NCBI GenBank assembly: GCA_938003835.1
Contig: CALKXJ010000022.1
Span: 62,001-126,000, forward strand
Direction: 5' to 3'
Source: an uncultured Bryobacteraceae bacterium
Lineage (GTDB): Bacteria; Acidobacteriota; Terriglobia; Bryobacterales; Bryobacteraceae
DNA: 64,000 nt
Numbering within the stretch: the stretch's first letter is position 1; every line of letters starts with the position of its first letter. Made by a program: the position numbers and the translations under genes. Below, in pieces: positions 25,348 through 33,306 of the stretch. The notes beneath the pieces are model-generated. The model was not told the origin of the DNA and did no database searches. It was given only the letters and a program-made list of their open reading frames with translations.

Positions 25348-27564
25348 TCAGGCGCCGGCCTGGCGGCGCCGGTGGCTCGTGAAGACGAACCACACCAGCA
25401 CGAGCGCGCCCAGCGCGAAGACGGTATCGCCCGGAACCCGCATCCACCGGAGCGTCTCGATCAACGGCGTACCGAGAAACTCGGCGCTGCGCGCATACCA
25501 GTAGCCTTTGTCCACCGAGGCCCAGGTCTGGAGCAACCCGACGGGCAGCAGGCTGAGCATGCACATGCCGAACAGCCCGATGTTCATCGCCCAGAAGGCG
25601 AACTTCAGCCGCCCCTCCCGCCATTCGCTTTCCGGTTCGAGCGCGCGCAGGCACACCAACATCAGGCCGATGCCGAGCATGCCGTAGACGCCGAACAGGG
25701 CGGCGTGGCCGTGCACCGGCGTCGTGTTCAGCCCTTGCATGAAGTAGAGCGCGATCGGCGGATTGATCATGAAGCCGAACAGCCCCGCGCCCACCATGTT
25801 CCAGAACGCCACGGCGACGAAGAAGTAAATGGGCCACTTATAACGCTGCGCCCAAGCCGTGAGTTTGCCGCGGCGCAGGTCATCGAGCGCCGAGAAGGCC
25901 ACCATGGTGAGCGGTACGACCTCGAGCGCGCTGAAGACGGCGCCCCAAGCCAGCGCCGCCGTCGGCGTGCCGGAGAAATAGAGATGGTGACAGGTGCCGA
26001 TGATCCCGCCGGCAAGATAAATGGCCGCTGAAAGCAGCGCCGCCTTCGCCGCCAGTTGCGGGCGGATCAGGCCGAGGCGGGCGAAGAAGAAGGCGATCAC
26101 GGTGGTGGCGAAGACCTCGAAGAAGCCTTCCACCCACAGGTGCACCACCCACCAGCGCCAGTATTCGACCATCGAAAGATGCGTGTGCTGGCCCCAGTTC
26201 AGCCCCGCACCATACAGAAGGCCGATGGCGCCGGCGGAAATCAGAAACAGCCAGATCAAAGAACGGTGCTCCGGGTGGCCTTTCAGGGCCGGCCTCACAG
26301 CTCGGAACACCAGGAAGTACCAGATGAGCAGCCCGGCAAAGAGCAGGATCTGCCAGACGCGGCCGAGATCGATGTACTCGTAGCCCTGGTGGCCCCAAAG
26401 GAAAGCGGTCCGGTCGGAGAGCTTGTTTTGAACGCTCAGCCACTGGCCAGCGAGCGATCCCGCAACGACGACCAACAGCGCCGCCAGCAGCGCGATCACC
26501 CCCAGCCTCTGTCCCCTGGGTTCCGTGCCGCTGATCAGCGGCGCGATAAAGAGTCCAGCGCCCAGCCAGGAGGTGGCGATCCAGAACAGCCCGGTCTGGA
26601 TGTGCCAGGTCCGTGTGACGCTGTAGGGCAGCCATTGGGCGAGGGGAATTCCATAGAATCCGTGCCCTTCCACGCCGTAGTGCGCGGTGATGACGCCGGC
26701 CAAAATCTGCACTAGGATGAGCGCTGCGACGACATAGAAATAGGCCAGCGTGGCCGCCTGCGAGGGCGTAGCCCGCCAGTTCTTCAGCGGGTCCGACGCA
26801 GGCAGCGCGGGCAGTTCCTCTTTTTCCACCCGCGAGGCGTACCACCAGACCATGGCGCAGATGCCCGCCAGCAGCATGAGGATGCTCACGCCGGTCCACA
26901 TCACGCTTTCGCCGGTGGGCCGGTTGCCGACAAGCTCGTCATGGGGCCAATTGTGTGTGTAGGAGATCGTCTGACCGGGGCGGTTCGCCGCCGCCGCCCA
27001 GGCGGTCCAGAAGATGAACGCCGCCAGCTCCCTCATCCGCTGCGCGTCACGGATGGCCCCCGGCGGGATCGAGTATCTCTCGTTGCCGTGCATGAACACA
27101 TCGGAGTAGTGTTCGAGACAGACTTCGAAGGCCCGTGCGCGCACTGGATCGATGCGCAGCTCCCTGCTCGAGGGGTCATAGGTGTTGGTGCGATACATCC
27201 GCACGAGGCGACCGCGCAGGCCGGCCTGCTGCTCGGTGGTGAGGTCGTCAAACGATTTCTCGTGCTCCTCGCGCGCCCAGAACTCGAGCACCGCCACAGC
27301 TTCGCGGTGCAGCCAGTCGGCGGTCCAGTCCGGCGCCACGTAGCTGCCGTGCCCCCAGATGGAGCCGACTTCCATGCCACCCATGGTTTGCCAGACGTTC
27401 TGCCCCCGCGTGATCTCGCCGGGACCGATGAGGAGGCGGCCGTCGGTGACCGTCACCCGGTCGGGAATCGGCGGCATTTCCTGATAGATGCGCGTCCCGA
27501 TCCAGCCGAGGATGGCAAAGGAAACGACGACAATGACTGCCGCGGCAATCCACAGCTTCCTCAT
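25348..27564 (-). CDS. norB: quinol-dependent nitric oxide reductase (qNOR)
   Basis: A 738-aa single-subunit heme-copper-family enzyme that reduces NO to N2O with quinol electrons. The long N-terminal periplasmic extension (residues 30-215) that replaces NorC is present, followed by 12 further membrane helices. Likely heme and FeB ligands are H321 (TWHIQTG), H475 with E479 (VVHLWVEGFFE), the pair H526/H527 (GTCHHLYF), and H618/H620 (PVHGHAA). The ATG at 27564 has AAGGAG 9 bases upstream. No nir or nos genes are in the window, so detoxification rather than full denitrification is likely. Confidence 0.95.
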   Translation of the reverse strand: MRKLWIAAAVIVVVSFAILGWIGTRIYQEMPPIPDRVTVTDGRLLIGPGEITRGQNVWQTMGGMEVGSIWGHGSYVAPDWTADWLHREAVAVLEFWAREEHEKSFDDLTTEQQAGLRGRLVRMYRTNTYDPSSRELRIDPVRARAFEVCLEHYSDVFMHGNERYSIPPGAIRDAQRMRELAAFIFWTAWAAAANRPGQTISYTHNWPHDELVGNRPTGESVMWTGVSILMLLAGICAMVWWYASRVEKEELPALPASDPLKNWRATPSQAATLAYFYVVAALILVQILAGVITAHYGVEGHGFYGIPLAQWLPYSVTRTWHIQTGLFWIATSWLGAGLFIAPLISGTEPRGQRLGVIALLAALLVVVAGSLAGQWLSVQNKLSDRTAFLWGHQGYEYIDLGRVWQILLFAGLLIWYFLVFRAVRPALKGHPEHRSLIWLFLISAGAIGLLYGAGLNWGQHTHLSMVEYWRWWVVHLWVEGFFEVFATTVIAFFFARLGLIRPQLAAKAALLSAAIYLAGGIIGTCHHLYFSGTPTAALAWGAVFSALEVVPLTMVAFSALDDLRRGKLTAWAQRYKWPIYFFVAVAFWNMVGAGLFGFMINPPIALYFMQGLNTTPVHGHAALFGVYGMLGIGLMLVCLRALEPESEWREGRLKFAFWAMNIGLFGMCMLSLLPVGLLQTWASVDKGYWYARSAEFLGTPLIETLRWMRVPGDTVFALGALVLVWFVFTSHRRRQAGA

Positions 27565-27632
27565 GTGAGAAATTCTCCTTCCGCCGCCAGAGCTTTACGG
27601 TCCAGTGTGCGGCGCGGGCGGTGGGGCGAGAA

Positions 27633-27646
27633 ATGACCTTAGTCAC
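27633..27646 (-). promoter_or_regulatory. possible Crp/Fnr-family operator upstream of qNOR
   Basis: The palindrome TGAC-N4-GTCA lies at 27634-27645, centred about 75 bases before the qNOR start. It resembles the FixK/NNR/DNR class of half-sites. On the minus strand CACACT lies about 30 bases downstream, where the -10 of a promoter activated from -41.5 would be expected. The arms are only 4 bases, so this is tentative. Confidence 0.4.
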
Positions 27647-27730
27647 AGCGGGGCGGCTTCAAGGTCCAAGGGTCGCTGCTTCCGGGACTCGACTCCGCCT
27701 GCCCCGGATGGAAAGGCGGCGAAGCCGACC

Positions 27731-29371
27731 TCAATCGGCGGGCTGGATGCCGACGGCGTGCTCCCGCTGCCACCGCAGGCGTCCCTGATGTTCCTCGTAA
27801 AGCGTAGTCAGGCCCGCCCAGTAGTAACCGCCGACAAACAGCAGAAGGAAGGGAATCGCAAAGAAATTCTGGGTGCTGATGCAGAATCCGACCATCGTCA
27901 CGAAGTAAGTTCCGGCAGCGAGCTCCAGATACGGCAGCCAGCCGCTCCGGCGCCGGTACTTGGCCCGCTCGACGGCCGGAGCCCTGCTGCCGGCGATCGC
28001 GTACTTCGCCGTGCGCACGAAGCTCGAGGGAATCTTGAGCAGGGCCTCCAGCACCGCCCGCGAGTTGATCAGCGTCAGCGAGATGCCTGCGCCGATCAGG
28101 GCCGGCATCAAGGCGATGGTGCGCTTCCAGCCGCGGGGATCGAGCTCGCGCTGGGCGATGAGGTAGAAGGCCAGAATCGAAACGAAGGTGGCCCAGATGA
28201 TCGGAAAATCGATCACCAGCAACTGGAACCAGCCCATGTAGAAGCGCACAATCATCACCGGCAGCATCAGCACGGAAACCAGGATCATCGCCGGGTAGGA
28301 AAGGTTCGGCGCCAAGTGGAAGACGGCCTCGGTCTTCTCGCGCAGCGGGATAGGGGCGCGCAGGATCGAGGGCAGCAGCTTGAGCGCCACCTGGGTCAGC
28401 CCTTTGGCCCAACGCGACTGTTGCACCTGGAAGGCGTAGGTTTCCACCGGCAGCTCCGACGGGCACTCGACATCGGGCAGATAGATGAACTTCCACCCTT
28501 TGAGCTGCGCCCGGTAGCTCAAGTCTGAATCTTCGGTGAGCGTGTCATGCTGCCAGCCGCCGGCCTCTTCGATCATGGCGCGCCGCATGATGCCGCCCGT
28601 GCCGTTGAAGTTGAAGAACAGCCCGGTGGCGGCCCGCGCCGGGTGCTCGAGCACGAAGTGACCGTCGAGCAGGATCGCCTGCACCTCCGTGAGCACGTTG
28701 TAATGCCGGTTGAGATACGTCCAGCGGGTCTGGACCAGGCCGACCTGGGGATCGGTAAAGTAGTGCACCGTGCGGCGCAGGAAGTCCTTCGGAGGCACGA
28801 AGTCGGCGTCGAAGATCGCGATGAGCTCGCCCGTGGCGCTTTTCAGGCCGGCATCCAAAGCCCCGGCCTTGAAGCCCGTGCGATGCGTCCGGTGGTGGTA
28901 CTCGATCGGCACGCCGCGGGCGCGGTATTCGCCCACCAGCCGTTCGGCCAGCGCATGCGTTTCGTCGGTCGAATCATCGAGAACCTGGATCTGGAGCCGG
29001 TCGCGCGGGTAGTCGATCGCGCTCACCGCCTCGAGCAGCCGCTCGACGACGAAGTGCTCGTTGTACAGGGGCAGTTGGATGGTGACCCGCGGCAGCTCTT
29101 CGAACTCCCGCAACGGCGCCGGCTTCAGCTTCCTGCCGTAGCGCCAGTACCGCCACAGGGTGACGTAGCGGTGTAGCCCGAACAATCCGAGCAGCGCCAC
29201 GAGCGTGAAGTAGGGAATCAACAGGGCCAGGTCGAACCACTCGAGCTGGTGGATCCCGGCGAAGGGGTTGTCGGCAAAGGAGCGCCCCATGCGCTCGAAC
29301 AAGGTTCCACTCGACAGGAAAGCCAGCGGGAAATCGGACGTACCCATGGCGCGCGAAATCATCATGAGCAT
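27731..29371 (-). CDS. processive family 2 glycosyltransferase (CelA/CcsA-like)
   Basis: A 546-aa inner-membrane beta-glycosyltransferase. One membrane helix (about residues 46-66) is followed by the GT-A domain with QVLDDSTDET, IFDADFVPP, LTEDSDLSYR and the processivity motif QQSRWAKG. Four C-terminal helices then form the translocation channel. The layout resembles glucomannan/cellulose synthase-like enzymes of about 500 aa, so a beta-linked polysaccharide is likely; sugar unknown. The start is uncertain among closely spaced ATGs (29371, 29365, 29362, 29347), none with a good RBS. Confidence 0.9.
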   Translation of the reverse strand: MLMMISRAMGTSDFPLAFLSSGTLFERMGRSFADNPFAGIHQLEWFDLALLIPYFTLVALLGLFGLHRYVTLWRYWRYGRKLKPAPLREFEELPRVTIQLPLYNEHFVVERLLEAVSAIDYPRDRLQIQVLDDSTDETHALAERLVGEYRARGVPIEYHHRTHRTGFKAGALDAGLKSATGELIAIFDADFVPPKDFLRRTVHYFTDPQVGLVQTRWTYLNRHYNVLTEVQAILLDGHFVLEHPARAATGLFFNFNGTGGIMRRAMIEEAGGWQHDTLTEDSDLSYRAQLKGWKFIYLPDVECPSELPVETYAFQVQQSRWAKGLTQVALKLLPSILRAPIPLREKTEAVFHLAPNLSYPAMILVSVLMLPVMIVRFYMGWFQLLVIDFPIIWATFVSILAFYLIAQRELDPRGWKRTIALMPALIGAGISLTLINSRAVLEALLKIPSSFVRTAKYAIAGSRAPAVERAKYRRRSGWLPYLELAAGTYFVTMVGFCISTQNFFAIPFLLLFVGGYYWAGLTTLYEEHQGRLRWQREHAVGIQPAD

Positions 29372-29683
29372 ATGGGGAACGGCTTTAACGCGTCTAGTTC
29401 ACCCTTTCCTGGCCGGCTCCCGGCGACCCTTTCGGCCCCGAGGATCGTGCCCTTCCTCCACGCGTTGGAACACCTGCCCTTGGCGTGATGATAACGCCAG
29501 GTGATGGCAGGCGCTTCTATTCTACATCGTTTCGCACATCGGCCGCCGACGAAACACCGCGAATTCGCCGAGGTTGGAACCTTCGGGCGCATGACTGCCC
29601 CTCGTCCGGCGCCTGGCGGGCCGCCCGGCTCTCGCGGAGAGTTCCGGCCTGCTCAACCCACTGAGATCTAAGGACGGCGGTCG
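29372..29683 (+). other. 312-base divergent intergenic region
   Basis: No credible ORF or RNA gene was seen between the glycosyltransferase and amidase genes. The only structure is the hairpin listed at 29471-29503. Promoters for both directions must lie here, but no consensus-like pair stands out. Confidence 0.5.
29471..29503. repeat. imperfect inverted repeat (hairpin or operator)
   Basis: Outer arms CACC/GGTG and inner arms TGGCGT/ACGCCA surround a 7-base GATGATA loop, with a 6-base bulge (TGCCCT) on one side. It could be an operator for the divergent genes or an RNA hairpin. There is no U-tract, so it is not a terminator. Confidence 0.4.
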
Positions 29684-30820
29684 ATGGGGGCGATTGGCAG
29701 GGCGCGGGAAAAGCTCCGGGCAGGCCGGCTCGAGCTCCGTGCAGCGCGCTTGAAAGACCCGGTGGCGAAGCTTCGCTACCTCCGTGCGGCCCATTCCTCG
29801 AGCGGCCGCTCGGGCGCACCCTGGCCTCTCTGGAAGGCAGCGCTGGTGGCGGCCGCGATGCTGCTCATCGCTGCCGTGCCCACGGACTCCGACGCATGGC
29901 CGGCTCCGCCCGCCGAGACGCCGCAGCCAGCCGGGCAACCGCCAGCCGACGTCTGGCTGGTCGAAGAGAGGGACGGCGTGGAATACTTCAGCAACGGCCT
30001 CCGGATAGACAACCGCAGCGCCGTCGAGGGCATCCCGCGGCGCTACCCAGTCTATGACGCCGAAACCCTGGAACTCCGCGAGTGGCGTACCGTCCCGGCC
30101 GGCATCGTCTACCACACCACGGAGAGCCACATCGCCCCGTTCCGGCCGGAGCAGAACGGGCGGCTGATGCGCGCCGGGCAGTGGATGCTCGATTACGTGC
30201 GCCGGAACCGCTCCTACCATTTCGTCGTCGATCGCTTCGGGCGCGTCCACCGGATCGTGATCGAGGCCCACGGCGCGGCTCACGCCGGAGCTTCCATCTG
30301 GGCGAGCGGAGGAGAGCTGTTTGTCAATCTCAACTCGAGCTTCCTCGGGGTCGCCTTCGAGACCGAAACGCGCGAGCCGGCCCGCGGCGCTGAGCTGACC
30401 CCTGCGCAGATGCTCGCCGGGCGGGTCTTGACCGAGATGCTGCGCGCCCGTTACCGGATCGCCGAGGCCAACTGCGTCACGCACGCCCAGGTGTCGGTGG
30501 CTCCCTCGGTGATGGTGGTGGGCAACCACCTGGACTGGTCGGCGAACTTCCCGTTCGAGGCGCTCGGGCTGGCCGACAATTACGCCGCTCCGATCGCCGC
30601 CGTCGCCCTCTTCGGCTTCCGGTTTGACCGGGAGTTTCAGAGGGCGACGCACTCGGCGCTGGGCCGGGGCTTGGCCCTGGGGGAAGAGCTCTTCCGCCGT
30701 CGCGCCCAGGCGCTGGGACGGAGCGAGTCCCAGCACCGCGCCGCCGTCGAGCGGCGCTACCGCGAGATGATCCAGGCGCTGCGCCGCGAGGCCGGCACCA
30801 AGGAGGACCATTCATCATGA
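29684..30820 (+). CDS. membrane-anchored N-acetylmuramoyl-L-alanine amidase-like protein
   Basis: A 378-aa protein. A basic cytoplasmic N-terminus (RAREKLRAGRLELRAARLK) is followed by one membrane helix (about residues 49-66) and a proline-rich linker. An amidase_2/PGRP-type domain then carries putative zinc ligands H144 (VYHTTESH), H267 (CVTHAQVS) and D284 (NHLDW), with YHFVVDRFGRVHRI (177-190) as a core strand. The C-terminus is a long charged helix. It would cleave the peptide stem from glycan strands in the periplasm. The 3' end overlaps the actin-like gene as ATGA. Confidence 0.78.
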   Translation: MGAIGRAREKLRAGRLELRAARLKDPVAKLRYLRAAHSSSGRSGAPWPLWKAALVAAAMLLIAAVPTDSDAWPAPPAETPQPAGQPPADVWLVEERDGVEYFSNGLRIDNRSAVEGIPRRYPVYDAETLELREWRTVPAGIVYHTTESHIAPFRPEQNGRLMRAGQWMLDYVRRNRSYHFVVDRFGRVHRIVIEAHGAAHAGASIWASGGELFVNLNSSFLGVAFETETREPARGAELTPAQMLAGRVLTEMLRARYRIAEANCVTHAQVSVAPSVMVVGNHLDWSANFPFEALGLADNYAAPIAAVALFGFRFDREFQRATHSALGRGLALGEELFRRRAQALGRSESQHRAAVERRYREMIQALRREAGTKEDHSS

Positions 30821-31824
30821 GTGCAACTCAAGCAACCCGGAGTCCGGCCATCGGACTCGATATCGGCACCAGTCGCATCGTGCTGGCCCGGCCCAACGGC
30901 CAGGAGCCCGAGTTCCGGAGCCAGCTGAACGCCTTCGTCTCCATCCCCTACTCGGCCATGACCGAAAAGGCGCTGGCGCGCGAGGGGATCCCCTACGCCC
31001 GAAAAGAGTCCGTGATTGTCGTTCACGGCGATGAGTCCGAACGTTTCGCGGACCTGCTTGGCGTCGAGATCCGCCGCCCGATGACCGCCGGCATGCTCAA
31101 TCCGGCGGAGGCCGACGGCACTGAGGTCATCCTGCGCATCGTCGATTCACTGCTCGGCGAGCCGGCGGGCAAAGGAACGCGCCTGGTCTTCAGCGTGCCC
31201 GCCCCGCCGCTCGAAGACGCGGCCAACCTCACCTATCACGCGGCCACTTTACGCGATCTGCTGGCCCAGCGCGGCTATCAGGTCGATACGCTCAACGAAG
31301 GTCTCGCCGTCGTCTATGCCGAACTCGAGAGCACCAACTACAGCGGCATCGGCATCAGCTTTGGCGGCGGGCTGTGCAACGTCTGCCTGGCCCATCTGGC
31401 CCACCCCGTGGCGAGCTTCAGCATCCCAAAGGCAGGCGACTACATCGACGCCAGCGCGGCTGCGGTCACCGGCGAGCGTATCACGCTCGTGCGCCTGGAG
31501 AAGGAGAACGGCTTCCGCTTCAATGGCGCCTTTTCGACCAAGATCCACCAGGCGATCGGGGTCTACTACGACAACATGATCCAGTCACTGGTGGAGGCGA
31601 TGCAAGAATGCTTCGGCAGCAGTCGCCAGCTCGGCAAGTTCCGCAGACCTGTGCCCGTCGTCCTGAGCGGCGGCACCGCGCTGCCGGAGGGTTTCGCCGC
31701 CCGCTTCGAACAGGCGCTCTCAGCCGCTTCGCTTCCGATACCGATTTCCGAGGTCCGGCTGGCAACCCAGCCGCTTTATTCGACCGCCAGGGGCGCCCTG
31801 ATGGCGGCACTGGCTGAGGCCTGA
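30817..31824 (+). CDS. actin-like ATPase (MreB/ParM/Hsp70 superfamily)
   Basis: A 335-aa protein with the actin-fold nucleotide site: phosphate-1 GLDIGTSRIV (residues 13-22), phosphate-2 GIGISFGGGLCNV and the adenosine motif PVVLSGGTALPEGF. It is close in length to MreB (about 345 aa) but diverges strongly from MreB and FtsA, and it lacks an obvious amphipathic membrane helix. Coupled by a 4-base overlap to the membrane-bound amidase gene, it could position or regulate cell-wall cleavage from the cytoplasm. That link is inference from gene arrangement. Confidence 0.8.
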   Translation: MSATQATRSPAIGLDIGTSRIVLARPNGQEPEFRSQLNAFVSIPYSAMTEKALAREGIPYARKESVIVVHGDESERFADLLGVEIRRPMTAGMLNPAEADGTEVILRIVDSLLGEPAGKGTRLVFSVPAPPLEDAANLTYHAATLRDLLAQRGYQVDTLNEGLAVVYAELESTNYSGIGISFGGGLCNVCLAHLAHPVASFSIPKAGDYIDASAAAVTGERITLVRLEKENGFRFNGAFSTKIHQAIGVYYDNMIQSLVEAMQECFGSSRQLGKFRRPVPVVLSGGTALPEGFAARFEQALSAASLPIPISEVRLATQPLYSTARGALMAALAEA

Positions 31825-31829
31825 CGCCG

Positions 31830-32645
31830 TTAGACCGCCTGCCAGGGGCCGCCGGCCTCCGCCGCGTCGCCGAGCGCCTCGCGGATCTCGCGCAATTCGG
31901 CGAGCAGCGTCTTGCGAAACAGATGCAGGTCCGCCGAATGAAGCACGAGGTTGGCGCCGAGCCTCGCCCACGCGATCTGTTGCTCGATGCTGTCCCAGAA
32001 GGCGTGAACCCCCACGCCCACGCCGTGCCCCCGCGACGTTTCGATAATCGTGCGGATCGCCTCCTCGAAGCGCGGGTGATGGTACTGTTCCGGGATCCCG
32101 AGGCTGCACGTGAGATCATGCGGTCCGACGACGACGGCGTCCACGCCGCCCACCGCCAGAATTTCCTCCAGGCGCTCGATGGCCGGAACGCTCTCGATGT
32201 TGATCATCAGCACGGTCGAGGCATTGCGCTCCGCCAAGTACGCCTCGAGTTCCGCCTCGAGCCCGGCCTGTCCGGCCAGGGCCGCTTCGAGCCGCTCTCC
32301 CTTGAGAGGACGGAACCTGGCGGCGCCCTTGAGCCGCCGGACCTGATCCGGACTTTCGATGTAGGGCGCCAGGACACCGGCGGCGCCACCATCGAGCACC
32401 ATGGTGGCCTGGTAGGGATCGGGCGCCGGAATGCGGACCACCGGAGCGAGGTCCAATGCCTTGTAGGCGCGGCACATCCAGGCTAGATCGGCCCGGCTCA
32501 GCGCGATATGCTCGGTGTCGAGAAAGACAAAGTCAAGCCCGCAGGCGCGAACCGTCTCCGGCCAGTGGGGAGAGGTGGAGACCACACAGGTGCCATAAAC
32601 GCGCCGCCCCGCGCGCAGGGCTTCGCCAAGGCGTTTGCCGTCCAT
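31830..32645 (-). CDS. HpcH/HpaI class II aldolase
   Basis: A 271-aa TIM-barrel metal-dependent pyruvate aldolase. The catalytic base H46 is in LDTEHIALS, R71 in VVRIPAP, and the metal ligands are E151 (NIESVPAIE) and D177 (VVGPHDLTCSLG), all in family register with HpaI (about 265 aa). It cleaves or forms 2-keto-3-deoxy acids, for example in rhamnonate or hydroxyphenylacetate breakdown. It is convergent with the actin-like gene (5 bases apart) and has no pathway neighbours. Confidence 0.92.
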   Translation of the reverse strand: MDGKRLGEALRAGRRVYGTCVVSTSPHWPETVRACGLDFVFLDTEHIALSRADLAWMCRAYKALDLAPVVRIPAPDPYQATMVLDGGAAGVLAPYIESPDQVRRLKGAARFRPLKGERLEAALAGQAGLEAELEAYLAERNASTVLMINIESVPAIERLEEILAVGGVDAVVVGPHDLTCSLGIPEQYHHPRFEEAIRTIIETSRGHGVGVGVHAFWDSIEQQIAWARLGANLVLHSADLHLFRKTLLAELREIREALGDAAEAGGPWQAV

Positions 32646-32769
32646 AAGCGCATCACTATAGCACGATCGAAAGGATTGGCAACCCGGTTGCTATACGTTT
32701 CAGTGGCGAAGAGCTTCGCGTAGCAGTTGCTCCGCCGTGAGGGGGGATATACCCCAAGGTGCGGGCCAA

Positions 32770-33261
32770 ATGGCGCTATCGAATATCCTAGCCGCGCACG
32801 CTTTCACCCAAGGCATGCCGCCGGGGCTGGTCAAGAAGTTGCTCGAACTCGCCCGGGAGGTCTCGCTCGAGCCCGACGCCATCGTCTTCCGTGCCGGCGA
32901 GGAATCCAGGGATTTCTATCTGGTGGTCTCCGGCAGCCTCAGCGTCGAACTGAGCACGCCCGTTTATGCGATCAACATCCAGACTCTTACGGCCGGCGAT
33001 GCCTTCGGCTGGTCAGCCCTGTTAAGAGACTCCACGCACTTCCAGGTGCGGGCCCGGGAGAAGTCTCTCGTGCTCTGTCTAGATGGTGAGCGCCTGCTCG
33101 AAGCCTGCCGGCAAGACCCCCGGCTGGGAGCCGAAATCTATCGCCGCCTGGCCGAGGTGGTCGCCACTCGCCTGCGGGCGACGGAGATTCGCCTGCTGGA
33201 GTTCTGCGGTGCGGCCAATCATCACTCCTCGCGCCGCGGCTTGCGGCCCACCGCGCACTGA
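32770..33261 (+). CDS. cyclic-nucleotide-binding domain protein without HTH
   Basis: A 163-aa protein consisting almost only of a Crp/Fnr-type cNMP-binding beta-barrel (LEPDAIVFRAGEESRDFYLVV to GDAFGWSALL) and a helix that would be the dimerisation helix (EIYRRLAEVVATRLRATEIRLLEF). It stops before any helix-turn-helix. Cognate proteins in soil bacteria often sense redox or a nucleotide, but the ligand is unknown. The ATG at 32770 has AAGGTG 8 bases upstream; an in-frame GTG at 32737 is possible. Confidence 0.82.
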   Translation: MALSNILAAHAFTQGMPPGLVKKLLELAREVSLEPDAIVFRAGEESRDFYLVVSGSLSVELSTPVYAINIQTLTAGDAFGWSALLRDSTHFQVRAREKSLVLCLDGERLLEACRQDPRLGAEIYRRLAEVVATRLRATEIRLLEFCGAANHHSSRRGLRPTAH

Positions 33262-33306
33262 CCGGGCCTCGTACCCTTTCGTGTCAGAATAAACTCCTTG
33301 ACTGGA

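Noticed and set aside
25328-25837. 170-codon upstream extension of the BNR gene
   Set aside because: It lies inside the NO reductase gene; the signal peptide at 25327 marks the real start.
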